DNA of 64,000 nucleotides. It comes from an alpha proteobacterium SCGC AAA028-C07. GTDB lineage: Bacteria > Pseudomonadota > Alphaproteobacteria > Pelagibacterales > Pelagibacteraceae. Below are positions 52,109 to 61,879 of the stretch, one piece after another. Every line of letters starts with the position of its first letter. Position 1 is the first letter of the stretch. A program made the position numbers and the translations under genes. The stretch is taken from contig ATTB01000004.1 of assembly GCA_000419465.1 (NCBI GenBank), positions 22,763 to 86,762 of the forward strand, in the 5' to 3' direction. Under the pieces are notes generated by a model. The model was not told the origin of the DNA, searched no databases, and was given only the letters and a program-made list of their open reading frames with translations.

Positions 52109-53407
52109 ATGTATTTATATTCTAAACTTCAAAGTCTAGATAAAGATATTTCTATTTGTTTTATTGGATGTGGAAAGTTTATTTCCATGTTCTTATCTCA
52201 ATACAATCAATTACAAAAAATTAAAATTGTAGCAATTGTCGATATTAATATCGAGAAAGCAAAATCTAATTGCAAAAATAGTGGCCTTAGTCAAAAAACA
52301 ATTGATCAAATTCAATTTACCAATTCTTTAGATGAAGCATTAAAAAAAGATATTGATATCTTTATTGAAGCAACCGGTGATCCCATTATTGGAACTGAAC
52401 ACGCGGTTAAAGTTATAAATAATAAAAAAAATATTATTATGGTAAATGTTGAAGCTGACGTTCTTTGTGGAAAATATTTATCAGATCTAGCTAAGAAAAA
52501 TAATGTGATCTACAGCATGGCATATGGCGATCAGCCAGCACTCATTATGGAACAAATTGAATGGGCAAAACTTAATGGTTTTTTAGTAGTTGGTGCAGGA
52601 AAAGGTACAAAATACCATCCCAGTTTTGAATACTCAACACCTGATACTGTTTGGAAAAATTATGGAATGACAGATGAACAGGCAAAAAAGGCTGGAATGA
52701 ATCCCAAAATGTTTAATTCTTTTACAACAGGAGACAAATCCTCAATTGAAATGGCAGCAGTTGCAAATGCATCTGGTCTTCGATGTCCAAAAAATGGCTT
52801 AACTTATCCAGCAGTCGGCGTTTATGATATTGCAAATAAACTTATTCCAAAATCTGCAGGTGGAGTTTTAGATTTTGAAGGACAAGTTGAAGTTATTTCT
52901 TCAATTGATGAAAATAAAAATGATATTCCAAATGATTTAAGATGGGGTGTTTACATTGTAATTAAAGCTCAAAATGAATATTCAAAAAATTGCTTTAAAG
53001 AATATGGAATGATTACAGATAAATCTGGAAACTATTCTGCAATCTGGAGACCTTACCATTATATTGGTCTTGAACTTGCTCAATCTATGTATGTGATTGC
53101 AATAGATAAACGTGCAACAGGACAAACAAATTATTTTAATGCAGATGTTGTTTGTGTTGCAAAAAAAGATATCAAAATTGGTGAAGTATTAGATGGTGAA
53201 GGCGGATTTGCTGCTCGAGGTAGATTATTTACTGCTGAAAGAAGTATTAAAGAAAACCTTTTGCCATTGGGGCTTTCAGGTGGTGCGGTTGCTAAAAAGA
53301 ATATAAAAAAGGATGATCTTATTTATATGGATGATGTTGAAATCAAATGGAATAAGGAAGTATTAAAAGCCAGAGAGTACCAAAAAAATCTAATTATCAA
53401 TGGATAA
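52109..53407 (+). CDS. NAD(P)-binding oxidoreductase with C-terminal SAF domain
   Basis: This 432-residue protein has an N-terminal Rossmann fold ('ICFIGCGKFISMF', residues about 16-28), a homoserine-dehydrogenase-like middle, and a SAF domain near 345-415 ('KKDIKIGEVLDGEGG...KKNIKKDDLI'). Family members act on small polyol-derived or sugar-acid substrates. The exact reaction is not clear from sequence. It overlaps the next gene by eight bases. Confidence 0.75.
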   Translation: MYLYSKLQSLDKDISICFIGCGKFISMFLSQYNQLQKIKIVAIVDINIEKAKSNCKNSGLSQKTIDQIQFTNSLDEALKKDIDIFIEATGDPIIGTEHAVKVINNKKNIIMVNVEADVLCGKYLSDLAKKNNVIYSMAYGDQPALIMEQIEWAKLNGFLVVGAGKGTKYHPSFEYSTPDTVWKNYGMTDEQAKKAGMNPKMFNSFTTGDKSSIEMAAVANASGLRCPKNGLTYPAVGVYDIANKLIPKSAGGVLDFEGQVEVISSIDENKNDIPNDLRWGVYIVIKAQNEYSKNCFKEYGMITDKSGNYSAIWRPYHYIGLELAQSMYVIAIDKRATGQTNYFNADVVCVAKKDIKIGEVLDGEGGFAARGRLFTAERSIKENLLPLGLSGGAVAKKNIKKDDLIYMDDVEIKWNKEVLKAREYQKNLIING

Positions 53408-54164
53408 GCCAAAAGAAGCATTTAAAGATGAACAATTTCTAGAAAGTCCTGAAGGAAGGTCTATTAGAATTTTATCTGAGTATGAGAAAGTAAAATCCTT
53501 ATTTGAAATACATAAAATTATCGACACAATCACGTTTTTTGGTAGCGCTAGATTTAAATCAAAAGAACATCAAAATAATAATTCAGAAATAGATTCTGAA
53601 AATTCAGAATATTATGAACAAGCTCGCACACTCGCATTTAAATTTACTACTTGGGCAAAAGAATATTCAAAGGAAAGTAATCGATTTGTAGTTGCAACAG
53701 GAGGTGGCCCTGGAATTATGGAAGCTGCGAATAGAGGAGCACTTGAAGCGGGTGGAAAAAGTATAGGTCTTGGAATTAGACTTCCTGAAGAACAAAAAAA
53801 TAATAATTATATAACTCCAGGTTTAAGTATGCAGTTTTATTATTTTTTTATGAGAAAATTTTTTCTAACCCAACCTACTAAAGCAACTGTTATGTTTCCT
53901 GGTGGCTTTGGAACACTTGATGAGTTAACAGAAATTTTAACCTTAAAACAAACTGGCAAAACTCAACAACCCTTGCCCATCGTATTAATAGGAAAAAAGT
54001 TTTGGAATACCACTCTTAATTTTGACTATCTAGTTGAAAAAAAAGTAATCGGTAAAGAAGATCTTAATTTATTTTTAATCACTGATTATGTTGATCAAGC
54101 TTTTGATTTTGTATCGTGTATTTTAAAAGAAAAGTGTTTGGATAATCCACAAGCACTTATTTAA
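53400..54164 (+). CDS. LOG/TIGR00730-family Rossmann protein
   Basis: This 254-residue protein has 'GGGPGIMEAANRGA' near residue 101 and 'FPGGFGTLDELTE' near 163. These two motifs define the LOG (cytokinin-activating, lysine-decarboxylase-annotated) family of nucleotide 5'-monophosphate phosphoribohydrolases. Probably a nucleotide salvage hydrolase in bacteria. It overlaps the upstream gene and, by four bases, the convergent downstream gene. Confidence 0.87.
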   Translation: MDKPKEAFKDEQFLESPEGRSIRILSEYEKVKSLFEIHKIIDTITFFGSARFKSKEHQNNNSEIDSENSEYYEQARTLAFKFTTWAKEYSKESNRFVVATGGGPGIMEAANRGALEAGGKSIGLGIRLPEEQKNNNYITPGLSMQFYYFFMRKFFLTQPTKATVMFPGGFGTLDELTEILTLKQTGKTQQPLPIVLIGKKFWNTTLNFDYLVEKKVIGKEDLNLFLITDYVDQAFDFVSCILKEKCLDNPQALI

Positions 54165-55105
54165 TATCCTCTCTTTAAATCTACTGATTTTGGAATTCTA
54201 TTCTTTAATCGATACATTTTAATGTTTTTACAAACAATATTAGATGCTGTGTCCATATCAGTGTGAGCTGAGATATGTGGAAGCACCGTTACATTTTTAT
54301 GTTTCCATAAAATACTTTTCTTAGGCAAAGGTTCTTGTTCAAACACATCAAGTACTGCATGTTTAATTCTTCCAGAATTCAAATGTTTGACTAAATCGTT
54401 TACATTAATGATTGCTCCTCTTGCAAAGTTAATAATACTCGCTCCTTTTTTTAAATAAGACAAAGTTTTATAGTTTAATAAATATTTAGTTTTTCTAGTT
54501 AGAGGTATTAAGCAAACTAAAATATCTGTTTGCTGTAACATTTTTTTTAAACCCAGTTCACCTGTAAATGATTTAACTTTACTAATATTTTTCTTCGCCC
54601 TGCTCCATCCACAAACATTAAAATTATTTTGAATTAGTTTAGTTGCTGATGCCGCACCAAGTTCTCCTAGGCCTATGAAGCTCACAACTTTTTTTGATGG
54701 CTTTATATAATCACTCTCTTTCCACACTCTTTTATTCTGCTGAACTTGATAAAAATGCATATCGCGGTGAAGATATAAAACCCAAGACAATACTGCTTCG
54801 GCCATGGTTCTATTCATTTCAGGATCAATGAGACGAACAATCTTAACGCTGTCTCCCTTGAAGCTTTCAACTAATTTTTCAACTCCGACCCAAACACTTT
54901 GGATCCACTTCAAATTTTCTAATTTTTTAACTTCAGTTGGATTTGGGTTTGCAACAATAGCCACATCTATTTTTTTATAATCTGATTTTTTTAAACTTGA
55001 GAATTTAACAATTCTTTCCTTTGGAAGCTTTTTCTTTAAAATTTTTAACCACTGATCGATATCAGCTTTCGGAAGCATAGATATGAATGGAACGATTGAT
55101 TTCAT
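54161..55105 (-). CDS. D-2-hydroxyacid dehydrogenase (GhrA-like)
   Basis: This 314-residue NAD(P)H enzyme has the nucleotide-binding 'GLGELGAASATKL' near residue 145, the 'INFARGAIINVNDL' substrate region, and the catalytic Glu/His in 'DVFEQEPLP' and 'LPHISAHTD'. It probably reduces glyoxylate or hydroxypyruvate, or acts on related 2-hydroxyacids. Substrate is not resolvable from sequence. Confidence 0.88.
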   Translation of the reverse strand: MKSIVPFISMLPKADIDQWLKILKKKLPKERIVKFSSLKKSDYKKIDVAIVANPNPTEVKKLENLKWIQSVWVGVEKLVESFKGDSVKIVRLIDPEMNRTMAEAVLSWVLYLHRDMHFYQVQQNKRVWKESDYIKPSKKVVSFIGLGELGAASATKLIQNNFNVCGWSRAKKNISKVKSFTGELGLKKMLQQTDILVCLIPLTRKTKYLLNYKTLSYLKKGASIINFARGAIINVNDLVKHLNSGRIKHAVLDVFEQEPLPKKSILWKHKNVTVLPHISAHTDMDTASNIVCKNIKMYRLKNRIPKSVDLKRGY

Positions 55106-55169
55106 TGGTAATAATTATTTAATATAATTGACAATAAAATAACATAAAATTAGTTTAGCAACTAAATCC

Positions 55170-56300
55170 ATGAACGCCTTTAATAACAAACGAAATTTCT
55201 TTAGAGTAGCAAAAGACAAATCTTTATCATTTTTATTATTATTACTTGCAAGTTGCACTTCGGTTCCTATCACTAATAGAAGTGGTAAAGATGATTCCCA
55301 AACAATTTTCAAAAAAGAAGAATCTTACATTAGACCCTATCATCATTTACCTGATGGGACTTTTAGAAATCCCGAAGGAAGTATTGAAAGAGAAGATTAT
55401 GAATTTCCTTGGTTTAAATTTACCAAAGAAAGAATGGCGGTCAAAGTTAAGATACCTGAAGATCATGTTGTTCCCAAAGATACCGTTCTTACAAGTTTGG
55501 CAGCTTTAGAAAATGAAGACACTATCACTTGGATTGGTCATGTGACTTTTTTAATTCGGATAGGTGGAAAAACTATAATTACAGATCCTTTCTTTTCACC
55601 TAATGCAGGTCCATTAGCGTTAGGCCCCAGACGATATATTAGTCCTGCAATTAAATTGTCAGAACTTCCAAAGACAGATTTATTGTTACTCACTCACAAT
55701 CACTACGATCACTTAGACGATGAGGCGACTAAAAATTTTCCACATAAAAAAGCGAAAGTATTATGTCCTTTAAAACTTTCTAAATTTTATAAAGATCATA
55801 GATTTAAAGATGTAAGCGAGATGGATTGGTACCAAGAAAAACAAGTAGATGATTTAAAAATAACTTTTCTTCCTGCGGTCCACTGGTCAAAAAGAGAATT
55901 ATTTGATCGTAACAGAACTTTATGGGGAAGTTATTTAATTGAATATCAAAGAAAGAAAATTTTATTCTGCTGCGATACTGCAACGGGCGAAGTTTATAAA
56001 AAATTAGGAAGAGAATACGGTCCAATTGATATTGCTTTTATAAATATTGGCGCCTATGAGCCTGTGGAAATTATGAAATACTCTCATGCAAATCCTGCCG
56101 AGGCTTTGGAGATTGGTAGAAATTTAAGAGCTAGAAAAATAATAGGCACCCATTGGGGCACTATCTTGATGTCATTAGAAGATCCATTTGAACCGCCTAC
56201 AAAATTCATAGCTAATGCTAAAAATTTTGGTTACCAAGAAAAAGACGCAGTGCTTTTTAAAATTGGCGAAACTAAAACAATTAATCAAATTTTAAGCTAA
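55170..56300 (+). CDS. Lipoprotein metallo-beta-lactamase-fold hydrolase (UlaG/NAPE-PLD-like)
   Basis: This 376-residue protein has a lipoprotein signal ending 'LLLLASC' (Cys near residue 29). The MBL fold has 'LTHNHYDHLD' as the metal motif and 'WIGHVTFLIRIGGKTIITDPF' at its start, as in NAPE-phospholipase D and UlaG-like proteins. It probably hydrolyses a phosphodiester or lipid-linked substrate at the cell envelope. The C-terminal 'GTHWGTI' carries a further His. Confidence 0.85.
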   Translation: MNAFNNKRNFFRVAKDKSLSFLLLLLASCTSVPITNRSGKDDSQTIFKKEESYIRPYHHLPDGTFRNPEGSIEREDYEFPWFKFTKERMAVKVKIPEDHVVPKDTVLTSLAALENEDTITWIGHVTFLIRIGGKTIITDPFFSPNAGPLALGPRRYISPAIKLSELPKTDLLLLTHNHYDHLDDEATKNFPHKKAKVLCPLKLSKFYKDHRFKDVSEMDWYQEKQVDDLKITFLPAVHWSKRELFDRNRTLWGSYLIEYQRKKILFCCDTATGEVYKKLGREYGPIDIAFINIGAYEPVEIMKYSHANPAEALEIGRNLRARKIIGTHWGTILMSLEDPFEPPTKFIANAKNFGYQEKDAVLFKIGETKTINQILS

Positions 56301-56343
56301 AATTTAAAAGCAATTTAATAAATTTCAAGTAAAAGTAACCTCC

Positions 56344-57411
56344 ATGAGTTTAAAAAACTTCTTCGATTTCAACTTTCAAACTTTAAAACAGTTTTTATTA
56401 ATAGACCTGAAAATTGAAGAAAAGAAAACTTCCATGCGTGCAAAACAGCTTTGGCAGGCTGTTTATAAAAAAGGTTTAGAAGAGTTAAGTCACTTAACAA
56501 CTTTGCCTGTAGAACTAAGAGATAAGTTAATTTCCAAAATAACATTAAAAAAACCTAAAATTGCAGACACACAAACATCTGAGGATGGGACCATAAAGTG
56601 GTTAATTGAGTTATTAGATGGCAATAAAGTTGAGTGTGTTTTTATTCCAGAGAAAACTCGAGGGACTCTTTGTATTTCATCGCAAGTTGGCTGCACATTA
56701 AACTGCAGATTTTGTCATACTGGAACCCAAAGACTTGTAAAAAATTTAGATTTTTCTGAAATTGTTAACCAGGTCATGATTGCAAAAGAACAATTGGACG
56801 ATTGGAAAGAGCAGAAAATAATTACTAATATTGTTTTAATGGGAATGGGTGAGCCTTTTTATAATTATGACAATGTTAAAACTGCAGTTGAAATCTTAAA
56901 AGATAAAGACGGTCTAAATTATGGACCAAAGAAAATAACAGTCTCAACTGCTGGTATTGCAGATAAAATTCCACTAGCTGCAAAAGAAATTGGAACTTAT
57001 TTAGCATTATCATTACATGCGCCAACAGATGAAATTAGAGAATTAATTATGCCAATCAATAAAAAATTTAAAATCAAAGATTTAATTGAACAGTGTAAAT
57101 ACTATGCGGAAACCGTTAATGAAAAGATCACTCTAGAGTACGTTATGTTAAGAGGTATTAACGACAGTAAAGAATGTGCAAACCAACTTACAAAAATAAT
57201 GGCGCAGTTTCCTTGCAAAGTAAATTTGATCGAATTTAATCCATGGCCTGGAGTTAATTATTTACCAACGGAGAGAGAAGATATGGAAAGTTTTTCTAAA
57301 ATTATTCAAGACGCTGGTTATATTTCAACGATTAGAAGATCTAGAGGACAAGATATTTTAGGCGCCTGTGGTCAGCTTAGAACTGAAAGTGAAAGAAAAA
57401 AACTTAATTAA
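56344..57411 (+). CDS. rlmN: 23S rRNA (adenine2503-C2)-methyltransferase RlmN
   Basis: This 355-residue radical SAM enzyme has its CxxxCxxC cluster motif in 'CTLNCRFCHTGTQ' near residue 117, 'MGMGEPFYNYDNV' near 167, and the C-terminal catalytic Cys in 'DILGACGQL'. The upstream Cys partner is also present. It methylates A2503 of 23S rRNA and some tRNAs. Full length. Confidence 0.95.
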   Translation: MSLKNFFDFNFQTLKQFLLIDLKIEEKKTSMRAKQLWQAVYKKGLEELSHLTTLPVELRDKLISKITLKKPKIADTQTSEDGTIKWLIELLDGNKVECVFIPEKTRGTLCISSQVGCTLNCRFCHTGTQRLVKNLDFSEIVNQVMIAKEQLDDWKEQKIITNIVLMGMGEPFYNYDNVKTAVEILKDKDGLNYGPKKITVSTAGIADKIPLAAKEIGTYLALSLHAPTDEIRELIMPINKKFKIKDLIEQCKYYAETVNEKITLEYVMLRGINDSKECANQLTKIMAQFPCKVNLIEFNPWPGVNYLPTEREDMESFSKIIQDAGYISTIRRSRGQDILGACGQLRTESERKKLN

Positions 57412-57414
57412 GTT

Positions 57415-57705
57415 TTAGTTGTCTTGATCTTTTTCTAAAGTTTCTTCGATTTCTTTTTGATCATCTAAAGAAATTACCATTTCTTCAGCCTGATCCTCTT
57501 TAGCTACAAAATCTTCTCCATCTGCTATTGCATCTGGATCAATCTCTTTTTTCTGACTAACTGGTTTTACTGCAGCAAGTTTTGCAAATTTATCTTCGTA
57601 AGTTTGAGTTTTTCCACAAGGACAAACTATTGGATTCTTATTGAAATCGTAAAATTTTTTACCACACTCACAAAGTCTTTTAGTACCCCAGTTTTTTTTA
57701 TCCAA
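57415..57705 (-). CDS. FYDLN-acid domain protein (TIGR02300)
   Basis: This 96-residue protein has a small zinc-ribbon-like N-terminus ('RLCECGKKFYDFNKNPIVCPCGK') with two Cys pairs and a strongly acidic C-terminal half. This matches TIGR02300, an alphaproteobacterial family named for FYDLN and an acidic tail, with Phe in place of Leu here. In many alphaproteobacteria it lies beside aroA, as it does here, divergent from it. Function unknown. Confidence 0.88.
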   Translation of the reverse strand: MDKKNWGTKRLCECGKKFYDFNKNPIVCPCGKTQTYEDKFAKLAAVKPVSQKKEIDPDAIADGEDFVAKEDQAEEMVISLDDQKEIEETLEKDQDN

Positions 57706-57796
57706 TGTAGCCTCTAAATATTGTTAAATTTGTCGATTAATTTTTGCTTGTATATAAAGTTTAATGTAATTATCAACTTAATAAAAAATCAGCAAA

Positions 57797-59095
57797 ATGG
57801 ATAAAAAATTGCCAAAATTTGTAGGAACTATCAACATCCCAGGCGATAAATCTATTTCACACCGAGCACTCATCATTGGATCACAAGCAACGGGAATTGT
57901 AAAAGTTTCAAATCTTTTAGAATCTGCAGATGTTTTTAGCACAATGAACGCGCTTAGAAAATTTGGTGTTCATATTATTAAACGAGGAAAAGATTATCAC
58001 GTTTATGGTTTAGTGGTTGGCGGACTTAGAGAATATAACGGCACGATCAATTGCGGAAATAGCGGAACAACTGCAAGATTAATGATGGGACTGCTTTCAA
58101 CATATCCAATTACAATAAATTTTATCGGAGACAAGTCTCTATCTAAACGGCCAATGGCTAGAGTGATTAATTTACTTAGAGAATTTGGTGCAAATGCATT
58201 GCCAGAAAATAAAAATACAATGCCATTTAAATTTCTAGGATCTTATGTTGGATTGCAAAATAATCAAAAATTAAACATTCCAAGTGCACAATTAAAATCA
58301 GCTTGGTGTTTAGCTGCATTAAATACAAAAGGAATTTCAACATTAGAGGAGCGTTTTGAAACGCGTGATCATACTGAAATCATGCTTAAATATTTAAATG
58401 CTAATATTAAAGTTAAAAAATCAAAGAATAAAAAGATCATCTCTATCTTTGGAAAAACGCCAATTGATGCAAAAGATATCTCGGTTCCGGGAGATATTTC
58501 ATCAGCTGCCTTCATGATCATCCTTGCACTTATTTCTAAAAATTCAACAGTTACAATTAAAAATGTTTTATTAAATCCAACGCGAACAGGAATCTTAGAT
58601 GTGCTTAAAAAAATGAAAGCTAAGATTAAAATTAAAAATAAGAAAATTATTTGTGGAGAAATCGTTGGCGATATTGAGGCTAAAAGTTCTAATTTAAAAG
58701 CAACAACAGTTTCTGAAAAAATGGCACCACGATTAATTGATGAGTACCCTATCCTTTTCATTGCGGCTTGTTTTGCAAAAGGAACTTCTAATTTTAAAGG
58801 AATAGAAGAACTTCGTGTAAAAGAGTCTGATCGAATTAAATCTATGGAAGGTGGACTAAAACCACTGGGTGTTAAAATTAGCTCAACAAAAAGTTCTGTA
58901 AAAATTACAGGTACAAATTCTTTTAAATTAAATAAAAAAATTAAAATTGACGCTAAGGGTGATCACCGAATTGCAATGTCGTTCTATGTACTTTCGCAAG
59001 TTCTAAATAAATCATTTAAGATTAAAGACTTTAATTATGTAAAAACTAGTTTTCCAAGTTTTACCAAAACAATTAACAAACTTAAAAAAAATTGA
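57797..59095 (+). CDS. aroA: 3-phosphoshikimate 1-carboxyvinyltransferase (EPSP synthase)
   Basis: This 432-residue enzyme of the shikimate pathway has 'PGDKSISHRALI' at the start, 'NCGNSGTTARLM' near residue 79, and 'EELRVKESDRI' near 338. It joins PEP to shikimate 3-phosphate. It heads the operon aroA-cmk-rpsA-ihfB-pyrF-trpF-trpB, the first part of which is common to many proteobacteria. Its stop overlaps cmk. Confidence 0.95.
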   Translation: MDKKLPKFVGTINIPGDKSISHRALIIGSQATGIVKVSNLLESADVFSTMNALRKFGVHIIKRGKDYHVYGLVVGGLREYNGTINCGNSGTTARLMMGLLSTYPITINFIGDKSLSKRPMARVINLLREFGANALPENKNTMPFKFLGSYVGLQNNQKLNIPSAQLKSAWCLAALNTKGISTLEERFETRDHTEIMLKYLNANIKVKKSKNKKIISIFGKTPIDAKDISVPGDISSAAFMIILALISKNSTVTIKNVLLNPTRTGILDVLKKMKAKIKIKNKKIICGEIVGDIEAKSSNLKATTVSEKMAPRLIDEYPILFIAACFAKGTSNFKGIEELRVKESDRIKSMEGGLKPLGVKISSTKSSVKITGTNSFKLNKKIKIDAKGDHRIAMSFYVLSQVLNKSFKIKDFNYVKTSFPSFTKTINKLKKN

Positions 59096-59778
59096 AAAAA
59101 AAAGTAAATAGATTAAGAGTTGCAATTGATGGCCCAGCAGCCTCTGGTAAAAATACTTTAGCTAAACAAATTGCAAAAAAATATAAACTTCTTCATTTAG
59201 ATTCTGGAAAGCTTTATAGATACTTTGCCTTGCAAGTTCATCAAAGCAAAGATCAAAAAGTTAATTACGCAAAACTAAATCAAGCTTTAAAAAAATTAAC
59301 CCTTAAAAAACTTAAAGATAAAAGACTTACAACGGAACCTGTTACAAAAATTGCATCCATCATCTCAAAGAAAAAAAGAATAAGACAAATGTTAAAAAAG
59401 GTTCAGCATGATCTTGCTTACAACCCGCCAAAGAAATTTAAAGGATCCATTCTAGATGGACGAGACATTGGAACAGTGATTATGCCTGACGCTCATGTGA
59501 AAGTTTATCTAACAGCGAGCTTAAATGTCAGAGCCGTACGTAGATATAAAGAGTATAAAAAAATGGGGATTAAGACGACCTTAGGAAGAGTTAAAAGCGA
59601 TATAAAAAAGAGAGACTATGAAGACACGCATCGTAAGATATCTAGCTTAAAACCTGCAAAAGATGCTGTATTGCTAGATAGTTCTTTTTATAATACAAAA
59701 GCCGCCTTTGTCGAAATAGACAAAGTGATAAGGAATGAAATTAAACGACTGAATGCGACAAAACATAAAAGCCTATAA
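59092..59778 (+). CDS. cmk: Cytidylate kinase
   Basis: The TTG start at 59092 overlaps the aroA stop (TTGA). The 228-residue kinase has 'AIDGPAASGKNTLAKQIA' as P-loop and 'LDGRDIGTVIMPDAHVKVYLTAS' near residue 122. The usual 'LDTGAMYR' is 'LDSGKLYR' here. It phosphorylates CMP and dCMP. It overlaps rpsA by 26 bases. Confidence 0.92.
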   Translation: MKKKVNRLRVAIDGPAASGKNTLAKQIAKKYKLLHLDSGKLYRYFALQVHQSKDQKVNYAKLNQALKKLTLKKLKDKRLTTEPVTKIASIISKKKRIRQMLKKVQHDLAYNPPKKFKGSILDGRDIGTVIMPDAHVKVYLTASLNVRAVRRYKEYKKMGIKTTLGRVKSDIKKRDYEDTHRKISSLKPAKDAVLLDSSFYNTKAAFVEIDKVIRNEIKRLNATKHKSL

Positions 59779-61483
59779 CAACGACTCTTCGAGCAACGAA
59801 TTCGCAGCTTTACTTCAAACAGATCTAGATAAACGAGTTACAGCAGAAAGTTCATTAGTAAACGGAATCGTATCGCGTATTGAAGAAAAAATTATTTTAA
59901 TCGATGTTGGTCTAAAATCTGAAGGCGTAATTAATAAGAGTGAGCTTACAAGTGATGAGCTTGAAACTTTAAAAGTTGGAGATGAGCTTGAAGTATTTAT
60001 TGAAAGATTAGAATCTAAACACGGTGAAGTTATTTTATCTCGTGAAAAAGCAAAACGAGTTAAATCTTGGAACAGAATTCAAAAAGCATTTGATGATCAG
60101 ACAAAAGTAACTGGAACTATTAAGAGTAGCGTTAAAGGTGGATTTGCTTGCGAGATATTTGGAATTCAAGCATTCGTTCCATCATCACAACTTGCAGATG
60201 CTCCAATTAGAAATCCAAACGACTTTATAAATAAACCCTTAGAATTTTTAATTATCAAAATTGATAACATTAGAATGAACGTTATTGCATCACGAAGAGT
60301 TTTATTAGAAGAAACTAAAAACGTGAGCAAAGATGAAGTTCTTACTAAATTTAAAGTTGGCGACATCGTAAAAGGAAAAATTAAAGCAATCCAATCATAT
60401 GGTGCGTTCGTATCTGTTGAATCTTTAGATTGTCTATTACACACATCTGAAATATCTCACCTTAGAGTTTCATCTCCTGAAGAAATTTTCACAGTTGGTG
60501 AAGAAGTGACTGCAAAAATTATTGAAATTGATAATACACAAAAAAGAATGTCGCTTTCAATTAAAGCAATGACACCAGATCCATACATTGGTGTTGAGAA
60601 TAAATATAAAGTGGGTGAAATTTACGAAGTTAAAATTTCTAAATTAACTGACTTTGGTGCATTTGCAGAACTTGATGCGGGTATTGCTGGATTAATTCAT
60701 ACATCTGAAATTAAACACTTAAACAAAAACGTAAACCCTAGAACAGTGTTTAAAGTAGGTGATGTTGTTAAAGTAAAATTAAAAGAATTAGATTTAGAGA
60801 AAAAGAAACTTGTTCTTTCTTATAAAGATACACAAGAAAACCCAATTGAAGATTTCAAAAAACGTTATCCAATTAACACAATATTAGATGCGAAAATTGT
60901 AAACAAAAAAGAATTTGGTCTGTTCTTAAATACAGGAGATTCTGAAATCGATATCTTCATTCACTACAAACAATTAGATTATTCTGAAAGTTCAGATGCT
61001 TTAAATGCTTATAAAAAAGGCGACACAGTTAAATTTAAAATCATCGACATTAAAGATGATAAAGTAAACGGTTCTGTAAGAGCACTTCTTGAAGATCCAT
61101 TTGATATATTTAAAGATAAGAAAAAAGGTGATGTAGTAACTGCAAAAGTTGCTGAAATTTTAGATAATTATATTAGAGTAAATGTGGGTGAGAAACGTTT
61201 CTCAGTTATTATTAGAAAAGCAGAAATTGCTGTTGAAAAAGCAGATCAAAGAACAAATAGATTTGCAGTGGGCGATGCATTAGATGCAATGATTGTTCTT
61301 TTAGATGAGAAAGAAAGAAAAGTGGAGTTGTCGGTTAAAAAATTAGAAGAGAAACAAACTAAAGAAACGATTAAGAAATATAAAAACGTCGACAGTGGTG
61401 CAAGTTTGGCAGACATCTTAGGCCCTGCTATGCTATCTGAGAAAAAACCTAAAAAGTCCAAAAAAGATAAAAAAGAAGAGTAA
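59753..61483 (+). CDS. rpsA: 30S ribosomal protein S1
   Basis: This 576-residue protein has six S1/OB repeats. Repeat starts include 'NGIVSRIEEKIILIDVGLKSEG' and 'IVKGKIKAIQSYGAFVSV'. The C-terminus is Lys-rich. S1 binds mRNA on the 30S subunit. The ATG lies 26 bases inside cmk, and no other convincing start was seen. It is followed by a 57-base gap with small overlapping hairpins before ihfB. Confidence 0.96.
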   Translation: MRQNIKAYNNDSSSNEFAALLQTDLDKRVTAESSLVNGIVSRIEEKIILIDVGLKSEGVINKSELTSDELETLKVGDELEVFIERLESKHGEVILSREKAKRVKSWNRIQKAFDDQTKVTGTIKSSVKGGFACEIFGIQAFVPSSQLADAPIRNPNDFINKPLEFLIIKIDNIRMNVIASRRVLLEETKNVSKDEVLTKFKVGDIVKGKIKAIQSYGAFVSVESLDCLLHTSEISHLRVSSPEEIFTVGEEVTAKIIEIDNTQKRMSLSIKAMTPDPYIGVENKYKVGEIYEVKISKLTDFGAFAELDAGIAGLIHTSEIKHLNKNVNPRTVFKVGDVVKVKLKELDLEKKKLVLSYKDTQENPIEDFKKRYPINTILDAKIVNKKEFGLFLNTGDSEIDIFIHYKQLDYSESSDALNAYKKGDTVKFKIIDIKDDKVNGSVRALLEDPFDIFKDKKKGDVVTAKVAEILDNYIRVNVGEKRFSVIIRKAEIAVEKADQRTNRFAVGDALDAMIVLLDEKERKVELSVKKLEEKQTKETIKKYKNVDSGASLADILGPAMLSEKKPKKSKKDKKEE

Positions 61484-61501
61484 TCCCTACAACTATAAAA
61501 A

Positions 61502-61523
61502 GATTGTAAGTTCAATCACTTAC
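61502..61523 (+). promoter_or_regulatory. Alternative hairpins in the rpsA-ihfB gap
   Basis: GATTG-TAAGTT-CAATC (61502-61517) and GTAAGT-TCAATC-ACTTAC (61506-61523) share bases and cannot form together. Each stem is only five or six pairs, so a role is uncertain. The gap separates a highly expressed ribosomal gene from ihfB. Confidence 0.2.
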
Positions 61524-61540
61524 CCATAAAAATAGGGTCA

Positions 61541-61879
61541 ATGAAGCGTTCCACTTTAATAAGTGATTTAGCCATCCGCTATAAATATTTAAACCATCCT
61601 CAGGTAGAAAAAATGGTGGAGCTGGTATTTAAACATTTAGCAAATGCCCTCTCGCAAGATCAAAGAATTGAGATCAGAGGCATTGGAACATGGCATGTAA
61701 AAACAAGAAAGCCAAGATTAGCAAGAAATCCAAGAACAGGCGAGAAAGTGCAAGTGGGTATAAAAAAAAATATCGCATTTAGAATGGCAAAAGATTTAAA
61801 ATTTAGAATTAACTCAAATACATCTCCAGCAGAAATAGATAAAAAAATTGAGATGATGTATGACAATAAAAAAAAATGA
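61541..61879 (+). CDS. ihfB: Integration host factor subunit beta
   Basis: This 112-residue DNABII protein begins 'MKRSTLISDLAIRY' and has the DNA-bending arm 'ARNPRTGEKVQVGIKKNIAF' with the intercalating Pro region. Position directly after rpsA is the usual one for ihfB. It bends DNA as a heterodimer with IhfA or acts as an HU-like protein. Its stop overlaps pyrF. Confidence 0.94.
   Translation: MKRSTLISDLAIRYKYLNHPQVEKMVELVFKHLANALSQDQRIEIRGIGTWHVKTRKPRLARNPRTGEKVQVGIKKNIAFRMAKDLKFRINSNTSPAEIDKKIEMMYDNKKK

Noticed and set aside
58369-58761. Minus-strand 130-residue ORF inside aroA
   Set aside because: Shadow ORF. The plus strand is unambiguous EPSP synthase.
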